Below are positions 17,414 to 26,949 of a stretch of DNA of 55,718 bases, one piece after another. The notes under the pieces were generated by a model. The model saw only the letters and a list, made by a program, of their open reading frames with translations, was not told the DNA's origin and searched no databases. The DNA is from Oscillospiraceae bacterium (GTDB lineage Bacteria; Bacillota; Clostridia; Oscillospirales; Oscillospiraceae), in assembly GCA_017545165.1 (NCBI GenBank), contig JAFWQQ010000042.1, positions 1 through 55,718 of the forward strand, in the 5' to 3' direction. Each line of letters starts with the position of its first letter. Position 1 is the first letter of the stretch. Made by a program: the position numbers and the translations under genes.

Positions 17414-20400
17414 TCAGTAGATCTCCACGTCGCCGTGTTTGAGATAGCGCTGCAGGCGGGTGGCGTCCTTGTTGCTGATCTTGCCGTCGCCGTTCACGTC
17501 CAATGCGGCTTCCACCACTTCCAGGTTCTGCCCCCTGAGATAGCGCTGCAGGCGGGTCAGATCCTTGTTGCTCACGATACCGTCGCCGTTGATATCGCCG
17601 GGGATATAGGTGAAGATCTCGATCTCGCCCGGCACCGTCTGGAAGGGCTGGTTCTCCTCGTCGGCGTTGTAGATATTGTCCTCATCATAGCTGACGGAGA
17701 TCTGGGTCGTGCCGGCAGCCGCGTCATCCTTCACCCGGAAGGTCAGAGTGGCGAAGACGCCGTCCTTGGTCTCGTTCTCTCGCGGATCGTCCGCATACCA
17801 GGTCAGAATCTCGCCGGCCTCTCCCAGGAAGGTGCCGCCGTATTCACCGGCCGTCACCGCCGTCCACTCCAGCACCGTCTCGTCATAATGCACGCTGATC
17901 TCAATGGAAACCACGCCAGGGTTCTCCTCGATCCGGACGGGGACTTGGATCTCCTGGCCGACGCGGACCCTGCCGCTGCCGACCACGAGCTTGGAGTCCG
18001 TCTCCGGCATGTTCTGCTCCCAGACCGCATACAGAGTCACATTGTCGGTGGGGGTGTAGCTGCCTGTTGTGCCGCTGGTGGCGCTGGCGCTGGTGGCCCA
18101 GCCCTTGAAGGTAAAGCCCTCGCGGGTGGGCGTGGGCAGCGTCACCGCCGCCGTTGTCGTGCTGCTGTTCCACTGGGCGTACAGCGTGGCCGCCGCGTTG
18201 GCCGTATAGCTGGCACCGGAGGCATAGGTCGTGCCGCTGCCGTTGGCCGCCGTGTTCCAGTTGTTGAACGTGTAGCTGGTAGTCCGTGCCGCCGTCAGGG
18301 TGTCCTGGCTCACGCTGCCGCCATTCGGGTCCAGAAGCACCGTATAGCTGCCTGCGGTTTCGTCGGCCCGGGTGGGCTGGATCGTCGACAGGGTCAGAGC
18401 CACGTCATGGGTCTTGGTCTGCGCCGCAGGAGCGCCGGTGCCGCCGTTGGCGTCGTAGGTGATCGCATAGCTGTTCGCTTCCCAGATAGCATACATGGTA
18501 AAGCTGCACGGACCGTCGATCCCTTCGGTCCATGATGTGTTGAACTCGAAGGAAAGGTCTTCGGGATATACTGTTGCCGTGATCCCGGCAGAATCGAGCT
18601 CCGCCTGCGTGAACCAGCCCTCAAATTCAACCGCATACTTAGCGTCGTTTTCCCGATATCCCAGCCAGCCGCGGAGACTGTAGCCATCCCTTGAAAACTG
18701 GCTTCCCGGGAATGTGATTTGGTCACCGAGAATGACCTGAACCGGATCAGCGCTACCGGCGCCGCCGTTGGGGTTAAAGCTGAACGTGGAGGTGTAAGAC
18801 TGCCAAATGGCATAGATGGTAAACGAATCGATCACGACACCGGATGCTTGACTCAGCCAGGAAGAGTCCACAGTCATTGTGAGATTCGGTGTGTAGATCT
18901 GTTTGACATAACCGTTTGCCGAAATCTCTGCCTCAGTAAACCAGCCAACATTCACCCAATTGCTGTCTGCCGCATACCACTTTTGATCTGCGGGGCGGAA
19001 CAGATGCCATCCCTGCAGGTAATATCCCGCTCTGTATACATAATTGGGCGAAATACTATATGTTCCGTTAAAGGCCGCCTGGAAAGACGATGTACTGGAT
19101 GTTCCTCCGTTTGCATTGATGTTGATCGTATAGGTGTTGGCCTGCCAGATGGCATACAGAGTTACGTTGCCGCTGGGCGTGTAACTTCCCGTCGTGCCGC
19201 TGGTCGCGCTGCTGCTGGTAGCCCACCCCTTGAAGGTGTATCCCGTTCTGGTAGGTGTGGGTAGGGTCACCGCCGCCGTGCTGGTGCTGCTGTTCCACTG
19301 AGCGTAGAGCGTCGCTGAGGCATTCACCGTGTAGCTGGCTCCCGGGGCGTAACTGAGACCGCTCCCATTGGATGACGTGTTCCAATTCTTGAAGCTGTAA
19401 CTGGTAGTCCTTGCTGCCGTCAGGCTCGTCGTGCTAACACTTCCGCCGTTAGCGTTCAGCGTCACGGTGTAGCTCCCTGCGGAGGAGCTTGCGCGAGAAG
19501 GTGTGGTGGAGGAGAGGGTCAGGGCCGTCGCATGGGCCTTGGTCTGTGTACTGGGGGCCCCTGTACCACCCGTTGCATTGTAGGAGATGCTACAGGAATA
19601 TGCTTCGCCGTTAATACTGTCCCAGTTATCTGAGGTGAGGAGAGACAAGGTCCCACGTGTTTGTCCGCCATAGGTCTGTCGGGCCGCGAGTTCTTGGAAA
19701 GTCAGTTCTCTCAAACCGACATAGTACTCCGGATCTGCTGTCCAGTTGCATTCATAGACTTCAAGCCCGGTCGGCGTGAGACTATATATTACCATACTGT
19801 GCTGTCGAACGTCTGTTCCCTTGTTGAATTGGAGGATATCTCCCGGCCTTGCGCTTTTCAGCAGGTCTTTGACGTTGGCTTCAGTACAGGTGGCGACCTG
19901 GCCGACTGTCACCATGCCGCTTTCGCTCTCGCCTGCGTAGTTCCACCAGCGATACGTTTTTCCCGAGACGGTAGAATTGCCGAAAACGCGGTAGATAACC
20001 ATGCCAGCGAACCCGTAACTCTTGACAGCGTCATCAAAGCTGTCTGTCCAGTAAGTACCGCTGGGGAATTCGGCAGCGACCTGGCTGAGCTTCTCCGTTA
20101 CCGAGGCTGATGTCGGAGTGGAAGACGTTGTATAATTCGGCCTTCCGACCCAATAGATATAATGCGAGGATTCGTCCTTGTCAATTCCGGTCGAGCGATA
20201 GTACAAGTTCCAAGTGACCCGGTCATTATCATTCCCTTCAACAGTATAAATATAGTTGCTATCGACCGCGTAAACAATACCAACATGGTCATATCCGTAA
20301 TCGCCGCCGTTCGTTTTTCCGTTGTTTTCGATAAATACGATATCGCCTTTTTGTGGGGTTACCGCGGTAAGGCGATAACTGGGGATACCGAAACCATCTG

Positions 20401-22087
20401 GATCAGCGACAGCATACTTTTTCACGATGGAGGTCGGGATCCCAGCCTGATTTGCACACCATGACACAAAGATTGCGCACCAGGCCGCGGATGTATCGGA
20501 GCCGTAGTACCAGTAGTTATACTTGCAATGGTTCTGGTCGTCGGAAGAGTAAGCGGCTTCGGTGTACCCGATCTGAGTGTAGGCGACCTCTGCGATGTCT
20601 GTTGCCTGGTTCCCTGTATTTGTCCAGGTGTTAGGATAGTTCGTCGGGAAAGATGACGAAGCCCAAACAGCATACAGAGTTTCATTTGCGTTATTGCTGT
20701 ATAGATCTCCAGGTTGGTATTGCGCAGTGGTAGCATCATTGACTGTCGACCAACCGACAAATGAATAACCCGAACGAGTCGGAATAACTGAACTTAAGCA
20801 GAGATCGACATCGTGCGTTTTGGTTTGACTGGCAGGGCTGCCGACCCCGCCGTTAGCGTCATAGGTTATGGTGTATTGGACATTTCCTACACTAAACCAA
20901 GACGATAAGGACACCTGCTTTCCAGAGGAATCCGTTGCTTCAACAAAATAATTGTAGAACCCAGCGCTGAGTTGCCCGAAGAGAAAATCATCATTCAGTC
21001 CATCACTCTGAATATTATACGTTGTTTTATTCCAACTTTTGTTGTAAGAAAAATAGCTTTGTCCATTACTATCTTTGATATATGCATTTACCGATACTAT
21101 TGTATTGGGGGAGGAGAAGATTCCTCTTAAGCCAAAATGAGATAGAGCATCATAATGACCATTAGGATAAACAGCCCCGGAGAGGGTTAGCTCTGTTGCC
21201 TGAACTTCAGTTTCGAGTGTGTACCCTTTAATGGGTGCGCCCCAGCCTCGATATGTATATCCGTTCGAATTAACAGAAGATATCGTGCTGACTTTAATCG
21301 AACTAAAAGCGTGGATCACTTTTCCATCACCGATAGAAAGACCCACGTGACCTGCGCTGTTGTAGGGATCCGAGGATTTATACCAGAATACCAACGCGCC
21401 TCTCGGGGGATCTGAATCAACATGTGTAATGAGCGCATCGCCCATCTGCCGTGCGGTCGCATATGATGAGTTGCCGATCCCCGCTCCTTTGTTGTATGCG
21501 GCCCATACGAAGGCTGCACAATATCCTTTCCAGTAATTCGGTCTGGTCTCCCGTTCATTGTATGCGTAAGCAATAGCTTCTTCTATATCTACAGATGAAA
21601 TGGTACCACCTTTGGCTGCGCCTAGATCGTTCTGTGGAGTTTCTAACCAGGAATAGTACGATTCCCACCCCTCATCAATAACGGATGGTGAACTGGTATC
21701 TGCAAGACTAAGATTGATTGAGAGGGTGAATGCTTCATTCTCCGGAGATGACTCGACAACAAAGCCTCTATTTGTGATAGAGATATACCCCTCGCGTTCC
21801 GCATCATACAGGTATTCTCCCGGCCAGAGGAGGTAGCTGCCATCCTCCTCCGGGTCGATGATCTCGGGTTCGCCGTTTTCGTCCAGATTCATCGGACTAT
21901 AAACCGTAATCACGGCATCTGCCGGGTCGCAGATGAACTCTACCCGGACCAGTCCGTCGCAGTCATCCTCCTCCGGGAGCGGGGCGGGCTCTTCCGCGTC
22001 CTCCGCCAGCGCGGCGGCGGGGAAGAAGCTCAGCACCAGCACCAGGCAGAGCAGCAGCGACAGCAGTTTCTTGGCTGTGTTCTTCAT
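17414..22087 (-). CDS. Multidomain secreted protein: three NlpC/CHAP-like domains, InlB repeats, cohesin, dockerin
   Basis: The protein has 1557 residues. The start ATG 22087 is fixed by AAGGAG and a signal peptide (residues 1-28). A first NlpC/P60-like domain (about 165-290) has candidate catalytic C190 and H247. An InlB/Listeria-Bacteroides repeat (about 403-476) precedes a second CHAP-like domain (about 490-650, C537 and H601). A third amidase-like domain (about 660-820) keeps H763 but seems to have Ser at the cysteine position. More InlB repeats follow. A cohesin-like domain occupies about 1364-1491 and a complete two-repeat type I dockerin 1494-1557 (GDINGDG, NKDLTRLQRYL, NGDGKISNKDATRLQRYL). 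It may cut peptidoglycan and scaffold other secreted proteins. Domain families are recognised; the assembly role is inferred. Confidence 0.9.
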   Translation of the reverse strand: MKNTAKKLLSLLLCLVLVLSFFPAAALAEDAEEPAPLPEEDDCDGLVRVEFICDPADAVITVYSPMNLDENGEPEIIDPEEDGSYLLWPGEYLYDAEREGYISITNRGFVVESSPENEAFTLSINLSLADTSSPSVIDEGWESYYSWLETPQNDLGAAKGGTISSVDIEEAIAYAYNERETRPNYWKGYCAAFVWAAYNKGAGIGNSSYATARQMGDALITHVDSDPPRGALVFWYKSSDPYNSAGHVGLSIGDGKVIHAFSSIKVSTISSVNSNGYTYRGWGAPIKGYTLETEVQATELTLSGAVYPNGHYDALSHFGLRGIFSSPNTIVSVNAYIKDSNGQSYFSYNKSWNKTTYNIQSDGLNDDFLFGQLSAGFYNYFVEATDSSGKQVSLSSWFSVGNVQYTITYDANGGVGSPASQTKTHDVDLCLSSVIPTRSGYSFVGWSTVNDATTAQYQPGDLYSNNANETLYAVWASSSFPTNYPNTWTNTGNQATDIAEVAYTQIGYTEAAYSSDDQNHCKYNYWYYGSDTSAAWCAIFVSWCANQAGIPTSIVKKYAVADPDGFGIPSYRLTAVTPQKGDIVFIENNGKTNGGDYGYDHVGIVYAVDSNYIYTVEGNDNDRVTWNLYYRSTGIDKDESSHYIYWVGRPNYTTSSTPTSASVTEKLSQVAAEFPSGTYWTDSFDDAVKSYGFAGMVIYRVFGNSTVSGKTYRWWNYAGESESGMVTVGQVATCTEANVKDLLKSARPGDILQFNKGTDVRQHSMVIYSLTPTGLEVYECNWTADPEYYVGLRELTFQELAARQTYGGQTRGTLSLLTSDNWDSINGEAYSCSISYNATGGTGAPSTQTKAHATALTLSSTTPSRASSSAGSYTVTLNANGGSVSTTSLTAARTTSYSFKNWNTSSNGSGLSYAPGASYTVNASATLYAQWNSSTSTAAVTLPTPTRTGYTFKGWATSSSATSGTTGSYTPSGNVTLYAIWQANTYTININANGGTSSTSSFQAAFNGTYSISPNYVYRAGYYLQGWHLFRPADQKWYAADSNWVNVGWFTEAEISANGYVKQIYTPNLTMTVDSSWLSQASGVVIDSFTIYAIWQSYTSTFSFNPNGGAGSADPVQVILGDQITFPGSQFSRDGYSLRGWLGYRENDAKYAVEFEGWFTQAELDSAGITATVYPEDLSFEFNTSWTEGIDGPCSFTMYAIWEANSYAITYDANGGTGAPAAQTKTHDVALTLSTIQPTRADETAGSYTVLLDPNGGSVSQDTLTAARTTSYTFNNWNTAANGSGTTYASGASYTANAAATLYAQWNSSTTTAAVTLPTPTREGFTFKGWATSASATSGTTGSYTPTDNVTLYAVWEQNMPETDSKLVVGSGRVRVGQEIQVPVRIEENPGVVSIEISVHYDETVLEWTAVTAGEYGGTFLGEAGEILTWYADDPRENETKDGVFATLTFRVKDDAAAGTTQISVSYDEDNIYNADEENQPFQTVPGEIEIFTYIPGDINGDGIVSNKDLTRLQRYLRGQNLEVVEAALDVNGDGKISNKDATRLQRYLKHGDVEIY

Positions 22088-22134
22088 ACGCTTCTCCTTC
22101 AAAATCATATTCTGGGCTGCACCAAGCTGTTTTG

Positions 22135-22162
22135 ACTTTAACACCTGTGCAATTTCTGTCAA
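22135..22162 (-). promoter_or_regulatory. Promoter of the cohesin-dockerin gene
   Basis: On the minus strand a perfect TTGACA (22162-22157) is followed after 16 nt by TAAAGT (22140-22135), giving a leader of about 40 nt before ATG 22087. Confidence 0.6.
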
Positions 22163-22273
22163 GTTACAGCTATACACTTTATATTATAATTTGTTATGCG
22201 ATCCATGGCAAGTGGTTTTTCTGCTTAATTCCTTTTTTGCGCGATCCGGGTACAATATAGCAGGGTGATGCAC

Positions 22274-22525
22274 ATGAAGAGCGCAAAGGAAGCCGATTTC
22301 GATCACAGGCAGAAGTATATCGAGCTGGGTTACAACATCTCCTACTATCGCAAGCACGCGGGCCTGACCCAGGAAAAGCTGGCCGAGAAGGTGGGTATCA
22401 GCCGCCCCCACATGGGTGCCATCGAAGCGCCCAACCTGTGCCGCCCCATCTCGCTGGACCTGCTCTTTTCCTTTGCCGACGCCCTGGGCGTGGAACCCTA
22501 CAAGCTGCTGGTCTTTCGGGAGTGA
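22274..22525 (+). CDS. XRE-family helix-turn-helix regulator
   Basis: A small Cro/C1-type DNA-binding protein of 83 residues. The helix-turn-helix runs through ISYYRKHAGLTQEKLAEKVGISRPHMGAIE, and the segment after it (SLDLLFSFADALGVEPYKLL) is the usual end of the domain. ATG 22274 is preferred because GGGTG lies 6 nt before it; GTG 22265 or ATG 22268 are possible. A TACAAT -10 element lies at 22251-22256. It is divergent from the cohesin-dockerin gene and could control it; this is inference. Confidence 0.85.
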   Translation: MKSAKEADFDHRQKYIELGYNISYYRKHAGLTQEKLAEKVGISRPHMGAIEAPNLCRPISLDLLFSFADALGVEPYKLLVFRE

Positions 22526-22645
22526 AGGCCACCGCTTGCGCATATGAGAATCGAACACGCCGTCCCTCTCGGAAACACCGAAAGAGGCGGCGCGATTGTT
22601 ATTTCTTGTATTCGGCGCGGGAGGCGGGAAAGGCAAAGGCGGGCA

Positions 22646-22735
22646 CGACCTGATGCGCCCCTATGGTGGGGACGGACGCGGAACATAGAGACCTCATCCG
22701 TCATCCGCCTCGCGGGGGATCGGCGGATGCCACCT
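22646..22735 (+). repeat. 90-bp direct repeat, copy 1
   Basis: This block is identical over 90 bp to 22882-22971, starting CGACCTGATGCG and ending ATGCCACCT. It contains the palindrome CATCCGCC-TCGCGGGGGATC-GGCGGATG. Confidence 0.85.
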
Positions 22736-22881
22736 GTCCGCCTTGCGGTACCCGAAAAAACCTTCGGGCTTGCGCTGATCCTCGGTTTTTTCGACCGCTG
22801 CGGTAAAAGCAAACCGCCTTCTTCTGCCGCTGGCAGCGGCGGCTTGCTTTTCCCCGTGCGCGGGGAAGGCAAAGGCGTGCG

Positions 22882-22971
22882 CGACCTGATGCGCCCCTAT
22901 GGTGGGGACGGACGCGGAACATAGAGACCTCATCCGTCATCCGCCTCGCGGGGGATCGGCGGATGCCACCT
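22882..22971 (+). repeat. 90-bp direct repeat, copy 2
   Basis: The second copy of the block at 22646-22735, starting 236 bp further on. It is followed directly by a different hairpin (TTCCCCGTGCGCGGGGAA), showing that only part of the unit is shared. Confidence 0.85.
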
Positions 22972-23306
22972 TCCCCGTGCGCGGGGAAGGCAAAGGCGTG
23001 CGTGGGGAAGGCAAAGGCGTGCGCGACCCGCAGCGCCGAGCATCGCTCGGCGAAACCCTCTTTGGACAACGCCGGGCAATGCCCGGCGCTACGGATGCGT
23101 ATTCGGCGGGCGATTCGTGAATCGCCCCTACGGCAGGGGTGAGGGACGGGGCGTCGGCGGAGAACCCCTTCCGTCATCCGGCTTGCGGGGAACGCCGGAT
23201 GACACCTCCCCCGGTGGGGGAGGCAAGGCGGCGTGGGGAAGGCAAAAGGCCAGGGGGGCGACGGTCGGTCGCCCCCCCGGGAAAAAGCTATGGCTGCAGC
23301 GGTGGA

Positions 23307-24089
23307 TCAGGGCTCGGCGGGCAGCTCCGCGTTGGCCGGGGTCTGGGGCAGCAGATAGAAGTCCACGGGCCCGGCGGCCTCGCCGTCGGTCTCCAGGCTC
23401 AGGCGCAGGACGCCGTCCATCTGCAGGCGAAGCGTCAGCACGGCCTTCGTCTCGCCCTCGTCCAGGCGGGCGACCATGGCCCCGTCCTCAAAGGCGAAGA
23501 CCAGGGGGATGTCCCCGAATACGCCGCCCAGGGCCACGTTCTCCCCCTCAATATAGAGGAGGGTGTCCTCCCCCAGGGCCTCCGCCTCCATAACCACGCC
23601 GCCGGCGCCCACATAGCGGCAGCGCCAGAGGCCGTCCGGATCGCCGGGCGTCAGTTCATAAAATTCCTCCGTCGGCCTGAAGGTCTCGGGCATTTCCCGG
23701 GTGAAGCGCAGCCCAACGGCTTCCCAGAGCAGGCTGTCGTCCAGCACCAAAAGCGGCTCGGTGTCGGTGCCGTTCAGATAGAGGCAGTTGCCCTCCACCA
23801 GCCATGTGCCCCGGATGGGCTCCAGGGGAGACCCGGAGACGGCGAGGGTGAAGCTCCCGTCCTCCTGGAAGCTGAGGCAGAAGAGCAGGCCATGATGCAG
23901 GCCGTACCAGTCCCCGGGGACGCGGGCCTCCGCGGGGAGAAGAGGCTCCTCCAAGGTTGGATATTCGATGGGTGGAATGGGGGGTTCCGTGCCCGTCCCG
24001 TCCTCGGCGAGAGCGGCGGGCTGGGCAAGGCTCAGGCAGCCCACGGACAGCAGAACCAGACTCAGCAGGATCGCCAGCATTTTTTTCAT
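23307..24089 (-). CDS. Secreted protein of unknown function
   Basis: A 260-residue product. The start ATG 24089 follows AAAGGAG and opens a signal peptide (MKKMLAILLSLVLLSVG, cleaved near residues 29-30 after PAALA). The mature part has no cysteine cluster and reads as a series of beta strands in two similar halves: DWYGLHHGLLFCLSFQEDGSFTL near 58-80 with GTWLVEGNCLYLNG, then GLWRCRYVGAGGVVMEAEAL with DTLLYIEGENVAL. This resembles lipocalin-like or DUF-type beta-sheet domains of gut Clostridia, but I do not recognise the family. It follows the gene at 24131 by 41 nt on the same strand and is probably co-transcribed. Confidence 0.75.
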   Translation of the reverse strand: MKKMLAILLSLVLLSVGCLSLAQPAALAEDGTGTEPPIPPIEYPTLEEPLLPAEARVPGDWYGLHHGLLFCLSFQEDGSFTLAVSGSPLEPIRGTWLVEGNCLYLNGTDTEPLLVLDDSLLWEAVGLRFTREMPETFRPTEEFYELTPGDPDGLWRCRYVGAGGVVMEAEALGEDTLLYIEGENVALGGVFGDIPLVFAFEDGAMVARLDEGETKAVLTLRLQMDGVLRLSLETDGEAAGPVDFYLLPQTPANAELPAEP

Positions 24090-24130
24090 AGCGAAAACTC
24101 CTTTCGGATGATGGATCATAGCTTTGCGTA

Positions 24131-26689
24131 TCATCTATCTTGATAATACCACACGCCATAATAGTTGGTATACTGGCCAAGGGCGTCCATGACGTCAATG
24201 CGGTAATGGCTGAACTGTCGCGAATATTTTAGCATCATTCCGCCATTATCAGTTTTCGTCCAATAACAATAATCGTGCATGGGGTCAAGGCGATAGAAAT
24301 CCACGTAAGATTTCATGACATTTTCTTCTGATCTATACAGGATATACTCCGTATCGTAGATGTCGTAGGGATTGGTTTCCCATTCTGAGTAGACGCTCAC
24401 CTTATAAGGAGGCGTTCCGCCCTCAAATTCACAGCATATGTTGAAGGCTTCAAAAGATCCAAAGCGCGTTATCCCTGTGATCTCCATCTTGACATCCACC
24501 TTGGCGATCCGGCTGTCGGTGCTCTTGCCGGTGGCGGTGTCTGTCACCTTGCAGTAGTAATATCCGCAGTCCCAGTCGGGCGAGGATCCGCTGCTGGGGT
24601 AGCTGACGACCCGGATCTTTTTGTCCCTGCCCCCGCTCACCCTGGAGAAGTCGCTATCTTCGGGGAATCTGTAATACCACTCAAAGATCAGATCCTCCGC
24701 GTTCCCGCCCTTGCCGGGGATGGCGTCGCAGATGAGGCCCCAAGCCTGGCTCTCCTCGGAGTATTCAAAATAGACGTCGTTGGGCTGCAGGGTGATGAGG
24801 GGCGCGTCTCCGTCATAGCTCACGGGGATGAAGTGACTGTCGATCCAATGGTCTTCGGCGTCCTTCACGCGGCAGTAATACTTGCCCGGCGTCCTCGCCC
24901 CTATCGTATTGCTGTTAGACCCTGTCTCATACCAGCCCGCGTCATGGAGAATCTCCGCGTCCTTATAGACGAACCAGTAGTAGGTATAGGGTTTGCTGCC
25001 GCCCTCCACGGTCACCGAGAGATTCACGCCCCGATTGGGGTCGGTGATCTCGGCGCTCTCGGTCTGATCCGTCATGCGGAGCACGTCGTCCCTCACGACG
25101 GCGTAGTTGGAGAGTGCGGAATGGCTGGGGTGGGCGTGCTCGTAAACGCCGATGTTGTACATGCCGGTCTCATCGACCTGGAAGACGCCGGTGTTGTTCT
25201 CCTGGAGCACGGTGCGGTCTGCATTGCGGATCAGCAGATAGCGGTAGTCGCCGCTCTCCGCCATCTCGATGGAGAGCTCCGCGGAGCCGCCGGCGGGCAG
25301 ATAGCAGCTCTCCGGCTGTCTGGCGATGGCGAGCTCCCGATATACGGCGCGGACGATGATGCCGGCAGTCTGTCCCATCGCATCCGTGACGTCGCAGTCA
25401 TACCGTTCATAGTCCTCCACGGTGAGGGTGAAATAGGGCGTGTCGCTGTCCTCCGCCTTGACGGTCTCGCCGCCGCAGGTCCACTCGCAGTGGTAGGGGG
25501 GCGTGCCGCCCTCGAACCTGACGAAAAGCTCCAGACTGTCCTCCGGCCACTTGCGCGTGTCCTTCAGCCAGTCCACCGGCACCAGGTCCTCCGCCTCGTA
25601 GACCGCGGCGGGCTGGGACTCCACCGTTTCCTCCCCGTCGGAGACGACGCAGTAGTAGTCCCCGGTCTCCGTGACGGTGAAGTGCCCGGGCTCCTTGGAC
25701 GTGCCCTCGGCGGTGCCGCCGTCCGCCTTCATCCAGGTATAGGTATAGTTCCCCGTGCCGTCCGCGGCCTGGCAGATCAGCTCCGCCTCTCCGCCGGCGG
25801 GCAGGTTCGTATTCTTCGGCTGGGTGCGGATGCTCAGCCGGTACTCCACCCGGACGGTGTTGGAGGTGGCGTGGTGCCCGGCGCTGTCCCAGACCACGCA
25901 GTAGTAGCCGCAGTTGCCCATGGTGGCGGTATAGCTGGGCTCCTTGCAGTCGACGGTGCCGCTTTCCCGCCAGCCCAGGAGATCCGGGCCCGGGTCCACC
26001 GAGGGGGAGACGGTCGACATCCAGTCGCCGTGCCCCTGGCTCTCCAGCAGCGGGCCCACAGCCGCGTAGAAATCGGCCATGGCGGAGCTGTAGTCGGTCT
26101 TCGACCCGTTTATGGTGGCCATGAGGCTCGTGTCCATGGCGTTGCCGTTCACGGCGCCGCCGTTGTCCGTGTAGTGCCACACATAGGTATAGTCGCCCTC
26201 GCCGCCCTCGGCGGCCACGGTCATGGTGTGGCCCTCCTCAAAGCCCCGGGCGATCCTGCCGCCCTCGGGCTGCTGGGTGATGCGCAGGGTGTTGGAAAAG
26301 AAGGTGGGCGGCGCGAAGCCCAGAAGAGGCGGGAAGAGGAAAGGCACGGGGTTGATCTCCCGGACCTCGGTGTGGGAGGCGTCCCGCTTGCAGGTGTAGG
26401 TGATCTCCGCGGGCGTGAAGCCCTCGGCGGGCCGGGTCACCGTGCCGTTGTCCCAGTCGTGGCCCAGGGCGGGGGGATACTCCGAGTAGTTCTTGCCGCA
26501 GAGAGAACAGGTCCAGACGATAATGCCGTCCTCTTCGCAGCTTGGCTGCCGCTGATAGGTGATCTGCCAGCTGTGCTTGTGTGTGGCCTCTCCGTCCTCC
26601 GGCGGATCGGCCATTGCCGCCGCCGGGTACAGGGCCAGGCCCAGCACCAGGATCAGCAGCAGCGCCAGGATACGTTTTGCTTGTCTCAT
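24131..26689 (-). CDS. Secreted protein with repeated Ig-like domains
   Basis: The protein has 852 residues. The start ATG 26689 follows AAAGGAGG, and the signal peptide ends after AMA near residue 28. The first mature module has a C-x8-12-C-x2-C pattern (HSWQITYQRQPSCEEDG, WTCSLCGKNY, then ALGHDWDNG) seen in many gut Clostridia surface proteins. About five to six Ig-like repeats follow, each with a Q-P start and a DYYC or YYCVV core near its end (for example ETGDYYCVVSDGEE, CGYYCVVWDS, GKYYCRVKDAEDH). The architecture suggests an adhesin or surface ligand-binding protein. No anchor or dockerin is seen, so it is probably released or held by other proteins. Confidence 0.82.
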   Translation of the reverse strand: MRQAKRILALLLILVLGLALYPAAAMADPPEDGEATHKHSWQITYQRQPSCEEDGIIVWTCSLCGKNYSEYPPALGHDWDNGTVTRPAEGFTPAEITYTCKRDASHTEVREINPVPFLFPPLLGFAPPTFFSNTLRITQQPEGGRIARGFEEGHTMTVAAEGGEGDYTYVWHYTDNGGAVNGNAMDTSLMATINGSKTDYSSAMADFYAAVGPLLESQGHGDWMSTVSPSVDPGPDLLGWRESGTVDCKEPSYTATMGNCGYYCVVWDSAGHHATSNTVRVEYRLSIRTQPKNTNLPAGGEAELICQAADGTGNYTYTWMKADGGTAEGTSKEPGHFTVTETGDYYCVVSDGEETVESQPAAVYEAEDLVPVDWLKDTRKWPEDSLELFVRFEGGTPPYHCEWTCGGETVKAEDSDTPYFTLTVEDYERYDCDVTDAMGQTAGIIVRAVYRELAIARQPESCYLPAGGSAELSIEMAESGDYRYLLIRNADRTVLQENNTGVFQVDETGMYNIGVYEHAHPSHSALSNYAVVRDDVLRMTDQTESAEITDPNRGVNLSVTVEGGSKPYTYYWFVYKDAEILHDAGWYETGSNSNTIGARTPGKYYCRVKDAEDHWIDSHFIPVSYDGDAPLITLQPNDVYFEYSEESQAWGLICDAIPGKGGNAEDLIFEWYYRFPEDSDFSRVSGGRDKKIRVVSYPSSGSSPDWDCGYYYCKVTDTATGKSTDSRIAKVDVKMEITGITRFGSFEAFNICCEFEGGTPPYKVSVYSEWETNPYDIYDTEYILYRSEENVMKSYVDFYRLDPMHDYCYWTKTDNGGMMLKYSRQFSHYRIDVMDALGQYTNYYGVWYYQDR

Positions 26690-26715
26690 AGGGGTCCCTC
26701 CTTTTCTATGTTGCA

Positions 26716-26935
26716 CCGTCACCCGGTTTTCGTGAAACGCCGGGCGACACCTCCCCTAAGGGGGAGGCAATAACTCCTTCCGTCATCCGGCTTGCGTGAG
26801 ACGCCGGATGCCACACCCAAGACCCTCTGAGAGGGAGGCAGAGAACTCCCGACCTCACGGCGCTTGCGGGGGACGCGCTTTGGCTCCCTCTCCGAGGGAG
26901 CTGCCCCAGTGCGCACACTGGGGCTGAGGGAGTCC
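26716..26935 (+). repeat. Three palindromic repeat units
   Basis: Units start at 26716, 26780 and about 26851. Each has a hairpin opened by CCGTCA-type sequence (for example CATCCGGC/GCCGGATG around TTGCGTGAGAC) and then a second purine/pyrimidine hairpin (CCTCCCC/GGGGAGG or CCCTCTGAGAGGG). The last unit adds GCCCCAGTGCGCACACTGGGGC. They flank one side of the DUF559 gene. Confidence 0.8.
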
Positions 26936-26949
26936 GACCAGCGCCGCGG

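Larger units (their letters stand above)
22526..23306. repeat. Repeat-filled intergenic region
   Basis: A 781-nt region without a credible gene. It contains a 90-bp exact direct duplication (22646-22735 and 22882-22971), hairpins of the CCGGATG/CATCCGG type near 23172-23204 followed by CCTCCCCC-GGT-GGGGGAGG, and palindromes with the CTACGG or CTGCGG tail near 23018-23045, 23068-23092 and 23107-23132. Confidence 0.7.
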
